Below are positions 22,460-32,393 of a stretch of 36,311 nt of DNA, one piece after another. The notes under the pieces were generated by a model, which made no database searches, was not told the origin of the DNA, and saw nothing but the letters and a program-made list of their open reading frames with translations. Numbering within the stretch: position 1 is the first letter of the stretch; every line of letters starts with the position of its first letter. This DNA comes from an uncultured Porphyromonadaceae bacterium (GTDB lineage Bacteria > Bacteroidota > Bacteroidia > Bacteroidales > Muribaculaceae): NCBI GenBank assembly GCA_947175295.1, contig CAMWMK010000030.1:1-36311 (forward strand). Direction: 5' to 3'. The position numbers and the translations under genes are program-made.

Positions 22460-25216
22460 ATGGCAGAATACAACCACAGCGACATCGAATCGCGCTGGCA
22501 GCAGTACTGGCGCGACAACGAAGTCTACAAGACTGAAATCAATACAGGGAAGCCTAAATTCTATGTGCTCGACATGTTCCCCTATCCCTCGGGAGCCGGC
22601 CTGCACGTAGGCCATCCCCTCGGCTACATAGCAAGCGACATATACTCACGCTACAAACGCCAGAAAGGATTCAATGTGCTCCACCCGATGGGCTACGACG
22701 CCTACGGCCTCCCCGCAGAGCAGTATGCCATCCAGACCGGACAGCACCCTGAGAAGACCACAGTCGACAACATCGCTCGCTATCGCTCCCAGCTCGACAA
22801 GATAGGATTCTCTTTCGACTGGAGCCGCGAAGTGCGCACATGCGATCCAAAATACTACAAATGGACGCAGTGGGCGTTCATGCAGATGTTCAACCATTAC
22901 TACGATACCGAACTCGGAAATGCCCGCCCTATCTCCGAACTCATAGCGCATCTCGAAAAGCACGGCACCGAAGGCCTTCATGCGGCCGAGACAAAGGAGA
23001 TCGCTCTGACGGCCGACCAGTGGAACGCCATGTCGGAAAAGGAGAAACGCGACACGCTGATGAACTGGCGCATCGCCTTCCAGGCTGAGACGATGGTAAA
23101 CTGGTGTCCGGAACTCGGCACCGTACTCGCCAACGACGAGGTGTCGGAAGGACTGAGTGTGCGCGGAGGTTTCCCTGTAGAGCAGAAGCTCATGCGCCAG
23201 TGGTGCCTTCGCGTATCGGCCTACGCTCCCCGCCTGCTCGACGACCTCGACTCCCTGGCATGGAGCGACTCCCTCAAGGAGACACAGCGCAACTGGATAG
23301 GCAGGAGCGAAGGAGCTGAGATGCGCTTCCCCGTAAAGGATTCGGATATCGAACTCGAGATATTCACTACGCGCGCCGACACCGTATTCGGAGTCACCTT
23401 CATGGTGCTCGCTCCCGAATCGGAATACGTAAGGATGCTCACCGCTCCCGAGCGTAAGGAAGCCGTGGAGGCGTATCTCAACGAGGTGAAGCATAAGACC
23501 GAACGCGAGCGCCAGATCGACAAGAAGGTGACCGGTGTCTTCACCGGCTCGTATGCGGTCAATCCCCTCAGCGGAAAGGAGATTCCGATCTGGATCAGCG
23601 ACTACGTGCTCGCCGGCTACGGCACGGGCGCCATCATGGCCGTTCCGGCCCATGACTCACGCGACTACGCCTTCGCGAAGAAATTCGACCTTCCCATCAT
23701 CCCCCTCATCGAAGGCGCCGACGTGTCGGAAGCGAGCTTCGACGCCAAGGAAGGCATCGTATGCAACTCATGCGGTCCTGACCTCGACCTCAACGGACTC
23801 ACCGTGAAGGAGGCCATCGCAAAGACCAAGAAGCATATCGCCGAGAAGGGAATCGGACGCGTGAAGGTCAACTACCGTCTGCGCGACGCCATCTTCTCCC
23901 GCCAGCGCTACTGGGGAGAACCCTTCCCCGTATACTATAAGGACGGCATAGCCTACCTCATGGATGAGTCGGCGCTGCCCCTGCTCCTGCCCGAGGTGAG
24001 CAGCTATCTCCCTACGGCCGACGGCGAGCCTCCCCTCGGACGCGCTGAAAACTGGAAGACCCCCGAGGGATACCCCATAGAGCTCTGCACCATGCCGGGC
24101 TTCGCCGGAAGCTCAGCCTACTATCTGCGCTATATGGACCCCCACAACGATGAAGCCCTCGTAGGCCGGGAGGCCGATGAATACTGGCGCGACGTCGACC
24201 TCTACGTTGGAGGCGCCGAGCATGCCACGGGCCATCTCATCTACAGCCGCTTCTGGAACAAATTCCTCTACGACCTCGGCCTCGTGGTGAGCCCCGAGCC
24301 CTTCAGGAAGCTTGTCAACCAGGGTATGATCCAGGGACGCACCAATTTCGTCTACCGCATCAAGGGCACCAACACCTTCGTAAGCAAGGGCCTCATCGAT
24401 CAATACGACACAATGCCCATCCGTGTGGATGTCAACATCGTAAGCAACGATATCCTCGACCTGGATGCTTTCCGCGCATGGCGCCCCGACTTCGCCGACG
24501 CGGAGTTCATACTCGAAGACGGCAGATACGTATGCGGCTACGCCGTAGAGAAGATGTCGAAATCCATGTTCAATGTAGTCAACCCCGACGTGATCGTTGA
24601 GAAATACGGCGCCGATACGCTGCGTCTCTATGAGATGTTCCTCGGTCCGGTAGAGCAGTCAAAGCCGTGGGACACCAACGGCATCGACGGCGTCAACAGG
24701 TTCCTGCGCAAGCTTTGGACCATCTTCGGGAAGCGCGCCGACATCCAGCGCTCCGCCCAGGAGAAGAAGGCCATGCATACGCTCATCAAGAAAGTGAGCC
24801 AGGATATCGAGAACTTCTCGTTCAATACCTCCGTGGCGGCCTTCATGATCGCCGTCAACGAACTCGGCAAACTTCCTGCCGTCTCCGTGGAGTCGATGGA
24901 TGAGTTCGCACGTCTCATCGCCCCCTTCGCACCCCATATCGCCGAGGAGTTCTGGCATCAGCTCGGACATGAGGGCAGCGTGGCCGACAGCGAGTGGCCC
25001 GCTTGGGATGAGGAAGCCCTGAAGGAAGACACGGTGAAGTATCCCGTTCAGTTCAACGGAAAGATGCGCTTCAACATCGAAGTGCCTGCCGGCAGCGACA
25101 AGGCCGCGGTGGAAGCCGCCGCGCTCGCCGATCCGGCGGCTGAGAAGTGGCTCGAAGGAAAGACCCCGAAGAAGGTGATCGTAGTGCCTGGCCGCATCGT
25201 CAACATCGTAATCTGA
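22460..25216 (+). CDS. leuS: Leucyl-tRNA synthetase
   Basis: This 918-residue class I synthetase charges tRNA-Leu, including the CAG isoacceptor at 7412-7492. HVGH is at 49-52 ([17 protein letters not shown]), the editing (CP1) domain is in the middle ([37 protein letters not shown]), and KMSKS is at 698-702 (EKMSKSMFN). A tRNA-binding anticodon domain and a C-terminal domain end at residue 918. Family members in Bacteroidales are of this length. The editing Asp-rich motif HDSRD is intact. It starts with ATG 22460 after an A/C-rich leader. Confidence 0.97.
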   Translation: MAEYNHSDIESRWQQYWRDNEVYKTEINTGKPKFYVLDMFPYPSGAGLHVGHPLGYIASDIYSRYKRQKGFNVLHPMGYDAYGLPAEQYAIQTGQHPEKTTVDNIARYRSQLDKIGFSFDWSREVRTCDPKYYKWTQWAFMQMFNHYYDTELGNARPISELIAHLEKHGTEGLHAAETKEIALTADQWNAMSEKEKRDTLMNWRIAFQAETMVNWCPELGTVLANDEVSEGLSVRGGFPVEQKLMRQWCLRVSAYAPRLLDDLDSLAWSDSLKETQRNWIGRSEGAEMRFPVKDSDIELEIFTTRADTVFGVTFMVLAPESEYVRMLTAPERKEAVEAYLNEVKHKTERERQIDKKVTGVFTGSYAVNPLSGKEIPIWISDYVLAGYGTGAIMAVPAHDSRDYAFAKKFDLPIIPLIEGADVSEASFDAKEGIVCNSCGPDLDLNGLTVKEAIAKTKKHIAEKGIGRVKVNYRLRDAIFSRQRYWGEPFPVYYKDGIAYLMDESALPLLLPEVSSYLPTADGEPPLGRAENWKTPEGYPIELCTMPGFAGSSAYYLRYMDPHNDEALVGREADEYWRDVDLYVGGAEHATGHLIYSRFWNKFLYDLGLVVSPEPFRKLVNQGMIQGRTNFVYRIKGTNTFVSKGLIDQYDTMPIRVDVNIVSNDILDLDAFRAWRPDFADAEFILEDGRYVCGYAVEKMSKSMFNVVNPDVIVEKYGADTLRLYEMFLGPVEQSKPWDTNGIDGVNRFLRKLWTIFGKRADIQRSAQEKKAMHTLIKKVSQDIENFSFNTSVAAFMIAVNELGKLPAVSVESMDEFARLIAPFAPHIAEEFWHQLGHEGSVADSEWPAWDEEALKEDTVKYPVQFNGKMRFNIEVPAGSDKAAVEAAALADPAAEKWLEGKTPKKVIVVPGRIVNIVI

Positions 25217-25235
25217 ATATAACCCAGCGTTAGAA

Positions 25236-26309
25236 GTGAAGAATCATGAAGAGAGGTGTGCCGATTACCGTCACGCCTCTTCCATTTCCAGTTCCTATTA
25301 TCCCAATATGGACCTGATGCGCTATGTGCTTTCCATCGCCGTCATCATAGCCCATGCGGATTATCTCACCGGCTATGGTCTCCCGTTTCCCTTTTCCTCA
25401 TTTGAAGCGGTAGGCGGTTTTTTCGCAATCAGTGGCTTCCTGATGTATCCTAACTATGTCCGCCACGGAAATGCCTTGAGCTACACCCGTCAGCGTGTCC
25501 GGCGCATCCTCCCCCCGTATCTCGTCATCGTAGTGGCATGCGCACTGGGATTCTGCCTTGTGTCCGACCTCCCGCCCGCCTCCTATTTCAGTTCGGAAGG
25601 TCTTGTGGCCTATCTGGGGGCCAACATATCCTTCCTCAACTGGCTTCATCCCGGTCTTCCGGGTGTTTTCCAAGGTGATGGATATGTGACCGACGCGGTC
25701 AACGGCTCCCTCTGGACCATGAAGGTGGAGTGGTGTCTGTATTTCTCAGTCCCTTGCTTCATCTGGCTTCTGTCGGTGATAAAGCATGTTCCCCGTCATT
25801 GGATGGCTCTGCTTGTGATAGCCTTGTCCATTGTCTACCGACTATTGTTCACCTACCTTTACGCCTCGACCGGCAATGAAATCTACAATATCCTGCGCCG
25901 GCAGATCTTCGGTCAGCTGGCGTTCTTCTATACCGGTATGCTGGTCTGGTTCATCAGGGATTTCTTCGCGTCCAATATCCGGACCATACTGGTCTGCGGA
26001 GTGGTGCTTAAGGTCCTGCTTCCGTATGTCCCGTCTGTCGTTCAGATCATCGTTGAGCCTTTCGCCATATCGGCAGTCGTCGTGGCTCTGTCGCTACTTC
26101 CTTGCGACATCAAATGGCTGCGCCATCGCCGCAACGTATCCTACGAGATGTATCTGTTTCATTTTCCGTTGATCCAACTGGGCATATGGCTCGGTCTTCC
26201 ATCTGTCGGGAAAGGCACCATGCTGGCCTTCACCTTCGCCGCCACAGTCATCCTGGCCCTGATTGTCCACCTTGCCGTCGAAAGATGCCTCCTGTCTGCG
26301 CGACATTAA
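25236..26309 (+). CDS. Membrane acyltransferase (acyltransferase-3 / OafA-like)
   Basis: 357 residues from GTG 25236; ATG 25308 (MDLMRYVLS) is an alternative that would drop a 24-residue hydrophilic head. About ten hydrophobic segments are visible. The early membrane helix carries IAHADYL (His near residue 40, expected catalytic), then VGGFFAISGFLMYPNYVRHGNALSYTRQRVRRILPPYLVIV, the typical GFF.ISGFL...R..RI.P.Y pattern. Such enzymes O-acylate surface glycans. Codons such as CGT, TCC and CTT are more frequent than in leuS and rdgB around it, which hints at replacement or acquisition. It lies between leuS and rdgB with its own terminator-like hairpin after it (26356-26377). Confidence 0.85.
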   Translation: MKNHEERCADYRHASSISSSYYPNMDLMRYVLSIAVIIAHADYLTGYGLPFPFSSFEAVGGFFAISGFLMYPNYVRHGNALSYTRQRVRRILPPYLVIVVACALGFCLVSDLPPASYFSSEGLVAYLGANISFLNWLHPGLPGVFQGDGYVTDAVNGSLWTMKVEWCLYFSVPCFIWLLSVIKHVPRHWMALLVIALSIVYRLLFTYLYASTGNEIYNILRRQIFGQLAFFYTGMLVWFIRDFFASNIRTILVCGVVLKVLLPYVPSVVQIIVEPFAISAVVVALSLLPCDIKWLRHRRNVSYEMYLFHFPLIQLGIWLGLPSVGKGTMLAFTFAATVILALIVHLAVERCLLSARH

Positions 26310-26355
26310 CATTCTATAAGTAATAAAGCACCTCGGAATCCGTTATTTTTAGAAG

Positions 26356-26377
26356 GGTAAGTTGTTACTTGCCGTTT
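26356..26377 (+). terminator. Hairpin after the acyltransferase gene
   Basis: GGTAAGT (26356-26362), a four-base loop and ACTTGCC (26367-26373) pair over seven positions with one T-G, followed by GTTTTAA. Weak to moderate intrinsic terminator, 19 bases before the rdgB ATG. Confidence 0.5.
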
Positions 26378-26396
26378 TAAATACACAGGAAACGAT

Positions 26397-29300
26397 ATGA
26401 CAGAAAAACGAAAACTTGTGATGGCCACCAACAACGCGGGCAAGCTGCACGAAGCCCGTGCCATCGTGGGCGACCGACTTGAGATACTGAGTCTTGACGA
26501 CATCGGATACCATCACGACATAGAGGAGACAGCTGACACTCTCGAAGACAACGCCCTGATCAAGGTGCGCGCCATCAAGGATGCCACAGGCTTCGATTGC
26601 TTCGCCGACGACACCGGCCTCATGGTCGATGCCCTTGGCGGTGCCCCGGGCGTGCACACCGCCCGCTACGCTGGCGATGAATGCGATCCCGACGCGAACA
26701 TGGAGCTTCTGCTCCACAATCTGGAGGGGGCGGCCGACCGCAGCGCTCGCTTCCGGACATGCGTCGCCCTCTCCCTCGACGGAGAGGAACACACGTTCAT
26801 GGGGGAGGTGGAAGGCAGCATCGCCACTGAAAGAAGTGGCAACCATGGCTTCGGCTACGACCCTGTATTCATCCCGGAGGAGACCGGCGTATGCTTCGCG
26901 GAAATGACCGACGAGGCCAAGAACGCCATATCCCACCGCGGACGTGCCCTTTCCGCCATGATGCGGTGGATCTCCGCGCTTTGCTTATGCATCTTCTGCG
27001 TCTTCGGAGCCGATGCAGCCTCCACCTCCGCCGACTGGCGCCTCTACAACACTTTCGACGATAAGGTAGACCATATCTTTGACACTCCGTCAAAGACATA
27101 TTTTCTTGTGCAGCCACAGCTATACGCCTCCGTAGTTGACAATAGCGAAAAAATCCTCTTCCTTTTTTGCAAGGATAAGGAGAGTGGTGAGATACGTCCT
27201 TACAATTCTCAGAATTTCCTTTCTCGTGCCCTCATTTCCAAAGCCAACTATAATGCCAGGAAAAACTATCTTTTGTTAGTCTACGACGACCTTACTATTG
27301 ACTTCCTGCATGATGACGGAAGCCTTCATTCCTCTACGGCTCTTAAGAATTATAATTCGGGAAGAGCGAAAGACGTACGCTCCATTTCATTCGACCCCGA
27401 TCTTGACCGTGTATATCTCGCTACTGATTTTGGTTACGTGATTCTCGATGACGAAAAATACGAAGTGTCTTCCAGCGGAATATACAACGAACCAATCGAC
27501 AGGATCGCCCGTGTCTCCGACCGTTTTGTAATTCTTCGAAACAAAAGGCTGTATCAGGATGATGCCAATTCAAACCATCTCAGTCTTTCCGACTTCAGCG
27601 AAGTCGATTGGGGAGGCAACGGCGATGCCGAAGAACTCATTCCCCTGACCGGTGACAGATGCCTGATATCAAGAAAAGCTGACGGTAAAAATCCTTGCTA
27701 TATCATTGACTTCGGTGCTGCCAAAGACACCCCCAATGTCAAGCAGATCGGAAATCTCGACAGTTCTAACATTTCAGAGAACAGGGACGGTATAATGTTT
27801 ACTCGGTACGGAAGCATATTCCAGCTCGACCGAGATGCGGATAGTCTCTACGGTTATGTACTGCGCGATGAGGAAACTGGTCAGCCATGCGGAAGCTGGG
27901 ACTTCAGGAATTTCCATTACTCAAAGCCCCGTGAAGGATTCTATTCCATACGTATTGAAGACGACAAGTCTTGGACCGTCACAAGTCAGCCCGCTCGTCC
28001 CAATGTCCCGGCTGTATTCCGCAGTGATGACTTAATGTTTTCACCAATGCACGGAATGCTTGCCAACACCCATGGCCTAAGCCAGAATTTCACTTCTGAC
28101 TTCGCGAAAAATCCCATACTCCTTTCCGGTTTGAAGGATCAGGAATGGACAATGTACGGAGTTCCCTATCACGATACCGCCATGCAGTATCGCCTCATAA
28201 ATCCTTGCGGTATGGCCCAGGATCCCGACAATCCTGACGTTTTCTATTTCGGATCCGTCTATAATGGAATCCTCAGATACAACATAAAGGATATGTCGTC
28301 GTTGCTGCATATTACGAAAAGCGATGACGCTCCCAATGAAGCCGGCCATGTCTCGATACAGGATCCCTACTCAGGATGGAAAAACATTTTTAGTCTGACC
28401 AGTCCTGTGTTCGATAGCCGGGGCAACCTATTGGTGGCTCATCTCAACGGAGAGACAACGAGTCCCTTTTCTCCCGAACTATGGATATGGACTCCGGAGG
28501 ATAGACGTGCGAGCACATCTCCCGACACTTTCCGGCCTTTTGCAAGACTGAAGATCGAGGACACGTCTCCCAACACAGCCAACAAGGTTATCCCGCTTAG
28601 CTATCCTGACAACCAGAATATGGTGGTGTTCCTCCCTATTAACTACTATAAAAAGCCGTTAGTGGTTTATGACCATAACGGTACTCCTCATGAATCATCC
28701 GACGACAGGCAGACTCCCATGAAAGATCTCGAAGATGCCGACGGCAAGCTGGATGTGATATATCTGTATTGCGCCATCGAGGATCCACAGACTGGCCTGG
28801 TATGGGTCGGATCTGACGATGGAGTCTTCACTTTCGACCCCCGGTATGCCTTCACCAATCCTGGCTACGTATCAAGAATCAAGGTGAGCCGCAACGACGG
28901 CACATCCCTCGCCGACTATCTGCTGGCCGGAACTGCCGTCAACAATATCTCGATCGACGGTCAGGGACGCAAATGGTTCTCTCTGTCGGGTGGTGGACTC
29001 GTATGCACTTCAGCCGACGGCAAGACGATCATCCAGGAGATCGACAGCGAAAACTCCATGCTCCCCTCCGATATGGTATACGCATCATGCTATAATCCTG
29101 ACAACAACTCCATGATGATAGCCACATCGGCCGGACTCTGCGAATATTATTTCACGGCACAGACCAATGAGGCTGTGGTCTCCGACGTCAGGGCCTATCC
29201 GAATCCTGTCCGCCACGACTACTATGGATGGGTGACGATTGACGGTCTTGAAGACGACTGCATCGTGAAGATCACCGACTCCGCCGGCAACATAGTGCGT

Positions 29301-29456
29301 GAGCTCGGTCCGGCTGTAGCAGGCAAGGTGCAGTGGGACGTATGCGGCATGGACCTCAACCGTGTGCCCAGCGGCGTCTACTTCGTGCTTGCCTCCTCCG
29401 GCTCCGGAGGAGGATCATACAGCGAAGCCACCAAGATCCTCGTAATCAACCGCTAA
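26397..29456 (+). CDS. rdgB-porZ: RdgB (XTP/dITP pyrophosphatase) fused in frame to PorZ-like T9SS protein
   Basis: One uninterrupted frame of 1019 residues. Residues 1 to about 190 are a complete RdgB: TNNAGK (11-16), FADDTGL, GAPGVHTARYAG, GFGYDP and the closing SHRGRAL (179-185). It hydrolyses non-canonical purine nucleoside triphosphates in the cytosol. It continues without a stop into MMRWISALCLCIFCVFGADAA, a clear signal peptide starting at residue 188 (ATG 26958 or 26961). A two-propeller PorZ-like part follows (YNARKNYLLLVYDDLTIDFL, VYLATDFGYVIL), and the C-terminal domain has YPNPV, then SGVYF and KILVIN, typical of T9SS sorting. A TGA exists one frame over at 26959. Either an indel removed the RdgB stop, or internal initiation makes PorZ separately, or the fusion is real. 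Confidence 0.82.
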   Translation: MTEKRKLVMATNNAGKLHEARAIVGDRLEILSLDDIGYHHDIEETADTLEDNALIKVRAIKDATGFDCFADDTGLMVDALGGAPGVHTARYAGDECDPDANMELLLHNLEGAADRSARFRTCVALSLDGEEHTFMGEVEGSIATERSGNHGFGYDPVFIPEETGVCFAEMTDEAKNAISHRGRALSAMMRWISALCLCIFCVFGADAASTSADWRLYNTFDDKVDHIFDTPSKTYFLVQPQLYASVVDNSEKILFLFCKDKESGEIRPYNSQNFLSRALISKANYNARKNYLLLVYDDLTIDFLHDDGSLHSSTALKNYNSGRAKDVRSISFDPDLDRVYLATDFGYVILDDEKYEVSSSGIYNEPIDRIARVSDRFVILRNKRLYQDDANSNHLSLSDFSEVDWGGNGDAEELIPLTGDRCLISRKADGKNPCYIIDFGAAKDTPNVKQIGNLDSSNISENRDGIMFTRYGSIFQLDRDADSLYGYVLRDEETGQPCGSWDFRNFHYSKPREGFYSIRIEDDKSWTVTSQPARPNVPAVFRSDDLMFSPMHGMLANTHGLSQNFTSDFAKNPILLSGLKDQEWTMYGVPYHDTAMQYRLINPCGMAQDPDNPDVFYFGSVYNGILRYNIKDMSSLLHITKSDDAPNEAGHVSIQDPYSGWKNIFSLTSPVFDSRGNLLVAHLNGETTSPFSPELWIWTPEDRRASTSPDTFRPFARLKIEDTSPNTANKVIPLSYPDNQNMVVFLPINYYKKPLVVYDHNGTPHESSDDRQTPMKDLEDADGKLDVIYLYCAIEDPQTGLVWVGSDDGVFTFDPRYAFTNPGYVSRIKVSRNDGTSLADYLLAGTAVNNISIDGQGRKWFSLSGGGLVCTSADGKTIIQEIDSENSMLPSDMVYASCYNPDNNSMMIATSAGLCEYYFTAQTNEAVVSDVRAYPNPVRHDYYGWVTIDGLEDDCIVKITDSAGNIVRELGPAVAGKVQWDVCGMDLNRVPSGVYFVLASSGSGGGSYSEATKILVINR

Positions 29457-29462
29457 TCCCCA

Positions 29463-29512
29463 CCCCTTAACCCTTAACCCTTAACCCTTTAACCCTTAAC
29501 CCTTTTTACCCT
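29463..29512 (+). repeat. Telomere-like CCCTTAA tandem repeat between porZ and trmB
   Basis: The heptamer CCCTTAA, with CCCTTTAA variants, repeats about six times in the 63-base gap before trmB. Imperfect copies at both ends show decay. There is no structural or regulatory box in it. Confidence 0.8.
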
Positions 29513-29519
29513 ACCTTCC

Positions 29520-30269
29520 ATGGGAAAGAACAAACTGCAGAAATTCTCCGACATGGAGACATTCGGATGCGTCCTTCAGTATCCGAGACATATACTGATC
29601 GAAAAGGGATTCCCCTACAAAGGAAAATGGAACTCCGATTTCTTCTCACGCTCCAATCCCATCACCCTCGAGCTTGGCTGCGGCAAAGGAGAATACACAG
29701 TAGGGCTCGCTGAAGCTAACCACGACCGCAACTATGTCGGCGTCGACATAAAGGGTGCGAGGATGTGGAAGGGTGCCAAAAGCGTCGAGGAGAAAGGGAT
29801 GGACAATGCCGCTTTCCTCCGCACGGAAATCGAACAGATAGAGCAGTTTTTCGCTCCCGGGGAGGTGGACGAGATCTGGATCACTTTTCCCGATCCGCAG
29901 ATGCAGAAGGCACGCAAGCGCCTCACTTCATCACGGTTCCTCACCAACTACCGAAAGTTTCTGCGTCCCGGCGGCGTCGTAAACCTCAAGACGGACTCTC
30001 CTTTCCTCTATGAGTATACCCGGCGGCTCGTGGAGCTCAACGGTTTTGAGGTCATCGCACTCACCGACGACCTCTACGGATCCGGCCTCGCCGACCCTGT
30101 GACATCGATCAAGACCTTCTACGAGCAGCAGTGGCTCTCGCGCGGCAAGACCATCAAGCTGATCTCCTTCCGCATAGGCGACTCCGAGATAGTGGAGCCG
30201 GACTGCTCCGACATAGAAAAAGACGACTACCACAGCGAATTCGGCCGCCACTCTCAGAATAATGCATAA
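29520..30269 (+). CDS. trmB: tRNA (guanine-N7-)-methyltransferase
   Basis: This 249-residue SAM-dependent methyltransferase makes m7G46 in tRNA. The SAM-binding motif is ELGCGKGEY (51-59). YVGVDIKGARMWKGAK is the acidic ribose-binding strand, and EIWITFPDPQMQKARKRLTSSRFL is the TrmB signature with the catalytic Asp. The C-terminal FYEQQWLSRGKTIKLISF matches the family's tRNA-contact region. The length is slightly longer than E. coli TrmB (239). It is followed by a repeat-rich spacer of about 80 bases before the Mrp gene. Confidence 0.94.
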   Translation: MGKNKLQKFSDMETFGCVLQYPRHILIEKGFPYKGKWNSDFFSRSNPITLELGCGKGEYTVGLAEANHDRNYVGVDIKGARMWKGAKSVEEKGMDNAAFLRTEIEQIEQFFAPGEVDEIWITFPDPQMQKARKRLTSSRFLTNYRKFLRPGGVVNLKTDSPFLYEYTRRLVELNGFEVIALTDDLYGSGLADPVTSIKTFYEQQWLSRGKTIKLISFRIGDSEIVEPDCSDIEKDDYHSEFGRHSQNNA

Positions 30270-30291
30270 TCCATAATGCACAATTCATAAT
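30268..30291 (+). repeat. Dispersed intergenic repeat, copy 2
   Basis: Matches 14118-14141 at 23 of 24 positions. Around it, CATAAT and ATTCAT words repeat up to the Mrp start (about 30262-30340). Confidence 0.6.
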
Positions 30292-30348
30292 GCATATGCT
30301 AAGATTAAGCATTCATCATTTATAATTCATCATTTATCATTAGATAAA

Positions 30349-31470
30349 ATGGCAATATACCCAAAATTGATACTCGACGCCCTCACCAACGTCAAGTATC
30401 CAGGCAACGGAAAGAATATCGTCGAACTCGGTATGGTGGAAGACGATATCCGTATCGACGGCAACAAAGTGTCGTTCTCGATAATCTTCGACCGTCCTAC
30501 CGATCCATTCATCAAGTCAGTGGTGCGTGCCGCCGAGGCTACCCTTCCGGTCTTCGCAGACCCGGATATCGACGTGAAGGGACGCATCGCGGTCAAATAC
30601 CGCCGGCAGGAGGCCCCAAAACCGGCCACTCCTCTTCCCGGCGTGAAGAACATCATCGGCATAAGTTCCGGCAAGGGAGGCGTAGGCAAATCCACTGTCT
30701 CGGCCAACCTCGCGATAGCCCTTGCGGCAAAAGGCTACAAGGTAGGTCTGCTCGACGCCGATATCTTCGGCCCCTCGATGCCGAAGATGTTCGGAGTGGA
30801 GGATGAGAAGCTCTACATGGTCACTCAGGAAGGCAAGGACTGGATAGATCCGGTCGAGAAGTTCGGAGTGAAGATGCTCAGCATCGGTTTCGTAGTGGAT
30901 AAGGACAGCCCGGTGCTGTGGCGCGGCGGCATGGCGTCAAACGCCCTGAAGCAGCTCATTACAGAGGCCTGGTGGGGCGATCTCGACTATTTCCTCATCG
31001 ATATGCCCCCGGGCACAAGCGATATCCACCTCACTCTCGTGCAGACCCTCCCCATCACTGGCGTGATCGTGGTCAGCACTCCGCAGGAGGTGGCGCTCGC
31101 CGATGCGCGGAAGGGAATCGGCATGTTCCGCAGCGATAAGGTCAATGTGCCCATTTTAGGCCTGGTGGAAAATATGGCGTGGTTCACACCCGCATCTCAT
31201 CCGGAAGAGAAATACTATATCTTCGGCAACGGCGGCGCCGCACGTCTCGCCGAGCAGCTCGATGTGCCTCTCCTCGCGCAGATTCCGCTGGTGGCGGATA
31301 TCTGTGAGCAGGCCGATACGGGCCACCCCACGGCTACTGCCTGCACAGGAGGCGACATCTCTGAAAATCCGGAGGCCAAGGCCTTCTCCGATCTTGCCGA
31401 CCGCACGGTAGAGGAATGCGAACGCCGCAACCGCGAACTTCCTCCGACACAGGCCGTACAGACGCATTGA
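30349..31470 (+). CDS. mrp: Mrp/NBP35-type ATP-binding iron-sulfur carrier protein
   Basis: This 373-residue protein has an N-terminal MIP18-like (DUF59) domain (about 1-90) and then a ParA/Mrp P-loop ATPase: SSGKGGVGKST (106-116, deviant Walker A), LLDADIFGPSMP, LIDMPPGTSDIHLTL and VSTPQEVALADARKGIGMF. Family members carry and transfer [4Fe-4S] clusters in the cytoplasm. The C-terminal CxxC found in E. coli ApbC/Mrp is absent: the equivalent region reads ENMAWFTPASHPEEKYYIFG. Cluster binding would need other Cys residues (ICEQ, ACTGG, EECERR). It is otherwise complete. Confidence 0.9.
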   Translation: MAIYPKLILDALTNVKYPGNGKNIVELGMVEDDIRIDGNKVSFSIIFDRPTDPFIKSVVRAAEATLPVFADPDIDVKGRIAVKYRRQEAPKPATPLPGVKNIIGISSGKGGVGKSTVSANLAIALAAKGYKVGLLDADIFGPSMPKMFGVEDEKLYMVTQEGKDWIDPVEKFGVKMLSIGFVVDKDSPVLWRGGMASNALKQLITEAWWGDLDYFLIDMPPGTSDIHLTLVQTLPITGVIVVSTPQEVALADARKGIGMFRSDKVNVPILGLVENMAWFTPASHPEEKYYIFGNGGAARLAEQLDVPLLAQIPLVADICEQADTGHPTATACTGGDISENPEAKAFSDLADRTVEECERRNRELPPTQAVQTH

Positions 31471-31490
31471 CCAATAATTCCAGCCAAATC

Positions 31491-31530
31491 ATGATAAATC
31501 AAGCTGAATCATGATAAATCAGGCTAAATC
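31491..31530 (+). repeat. 20-bp tandem repeat between the Mrp gene and panB
   Basis: Two 20-base units (31491-31510 and 31511-31530) are identical at 18 positions, starting ATGATAAATCA; a partial third copy precedes at 31480-31490. Confidence 0.7.
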
Positions 31531-31566
31531 CGAATTTAATCATTAATTATAAATCATTAGATTAAA

Positions 31567-32388
31567 GTGTCCACAGCACAAGTAGAAACTACACGTAAGG
31601 TGACTACAAGCCGCCTTACGGAAATGAAGCATCGCGGAGAGAAGATCTCGATGCTTACAGCCTACGACTATACATCGGCTAAAATAGTGGATGAAGCCGG
31701 AATGGACGTAATTCTGGTAGGCGACTCAGCCTCCAACGTGATGGCCGGAAACGTCACGACCCTTCCCATCACCCTCGACCAGATGATCTACCACGCCAAG
31801 TCTGTGATGAAAGGCGTGAAGCGGGCCCTCGTCGTCGTCGACCTCCCGTTCGGCACATATCAGGGCAACTCGAAGGAGGCCCTCGCCTCAGCCATCCGCG
31901 TAATGAAGGAGAGCCATGCCGAGGCGCTTAAGCTCGAGGGAGGCGCGGAGATCGCCGAGTCGATACAGCGCATCCTCTGTGCCGGAATCCCCGTCATGGG
32001 TCATCTCGGCCTTACTCCTCAGAGCATAAACAAGTTCGGCACCTACAGCGTGCGCGCCAAGGAAGAGGCTGAAGCGAAAAAACTCATTGAAGACGCCAAG
32101 CTTCTTGAGGAAATAGGATGCTTCGCCATCGTGCTTGAGAAGATACCGGCCAAGCTCGCGGAGCAGGTAGCCAAGCAACTGACGATTCCGGTGATCGGCA
32201 TCGGAGCCGGAGGAGGCGTTGACGGCCAGGTGCTCGTGATGCACGATATGCTCGGCATAAATATGGGTTTCTCGCCGAAATTCCTGCGTCGATATTCCAA
32301 TGTAGGGGAGATCATGATGGATGCTTTCCGCCATTATATCGACGATGTCAAGACAGGCGACTTCCCCAACGATAAAGAACAGTACTGA
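31567..32388 (+). CDS. panB: 3-methyl-2-oxobutanoate (ketopantoate) hydroxymethyltransferase
   Basis: 273 residues from GTG 31567; no in-frame ATG lies nearby upstream. It makes ketopantoate from 2-oxoisovalerate and methylene-tetrahydrofolate, the first step to pantothenate. Features are [37 protein letters not shown] with the metal-binding Asp, [39 protein letters not shown], the catalytic Glu in [13 protein letters not shown], and [24 protein letters not shown]. Standard length for the decamer-forming enzyme. A hairpin (32394-32420) follows the stop by six bases. Confidence 0.95.
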   Translation: MSTAQVETTRKVTTSRLTEMKHRGEKISMLTAYDYTSAKIVDEAGMDVILVGDSASNVMAGNVTTLPITLDQMIYHAKSVMKGVKRALVVVDLPFGTYQGNSKEALASAIRVMKESHAEALKLEGGAEIAESIQRILCAGIPVMGHLGLTPQSINKFGTYSVRAKEEAEAKKLIEDAKLLEEIGCFAIVLEKIPAKLAEQVAKQLTIPVIGIGAGGGVDGQVLVMHDMLGINMGFSPKFLRRYSNVGEIMMDAFRHYIDDVKTGDFPNDKEQY

Positions 32389-32393
32389 CGGGT

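Noticed and set aside
29463..29512. CCCTTAA array as a CRISPR or a chromosome end
   Set aside because: No spacers between units, unit only seven bases, and genes continue normally on both sides.
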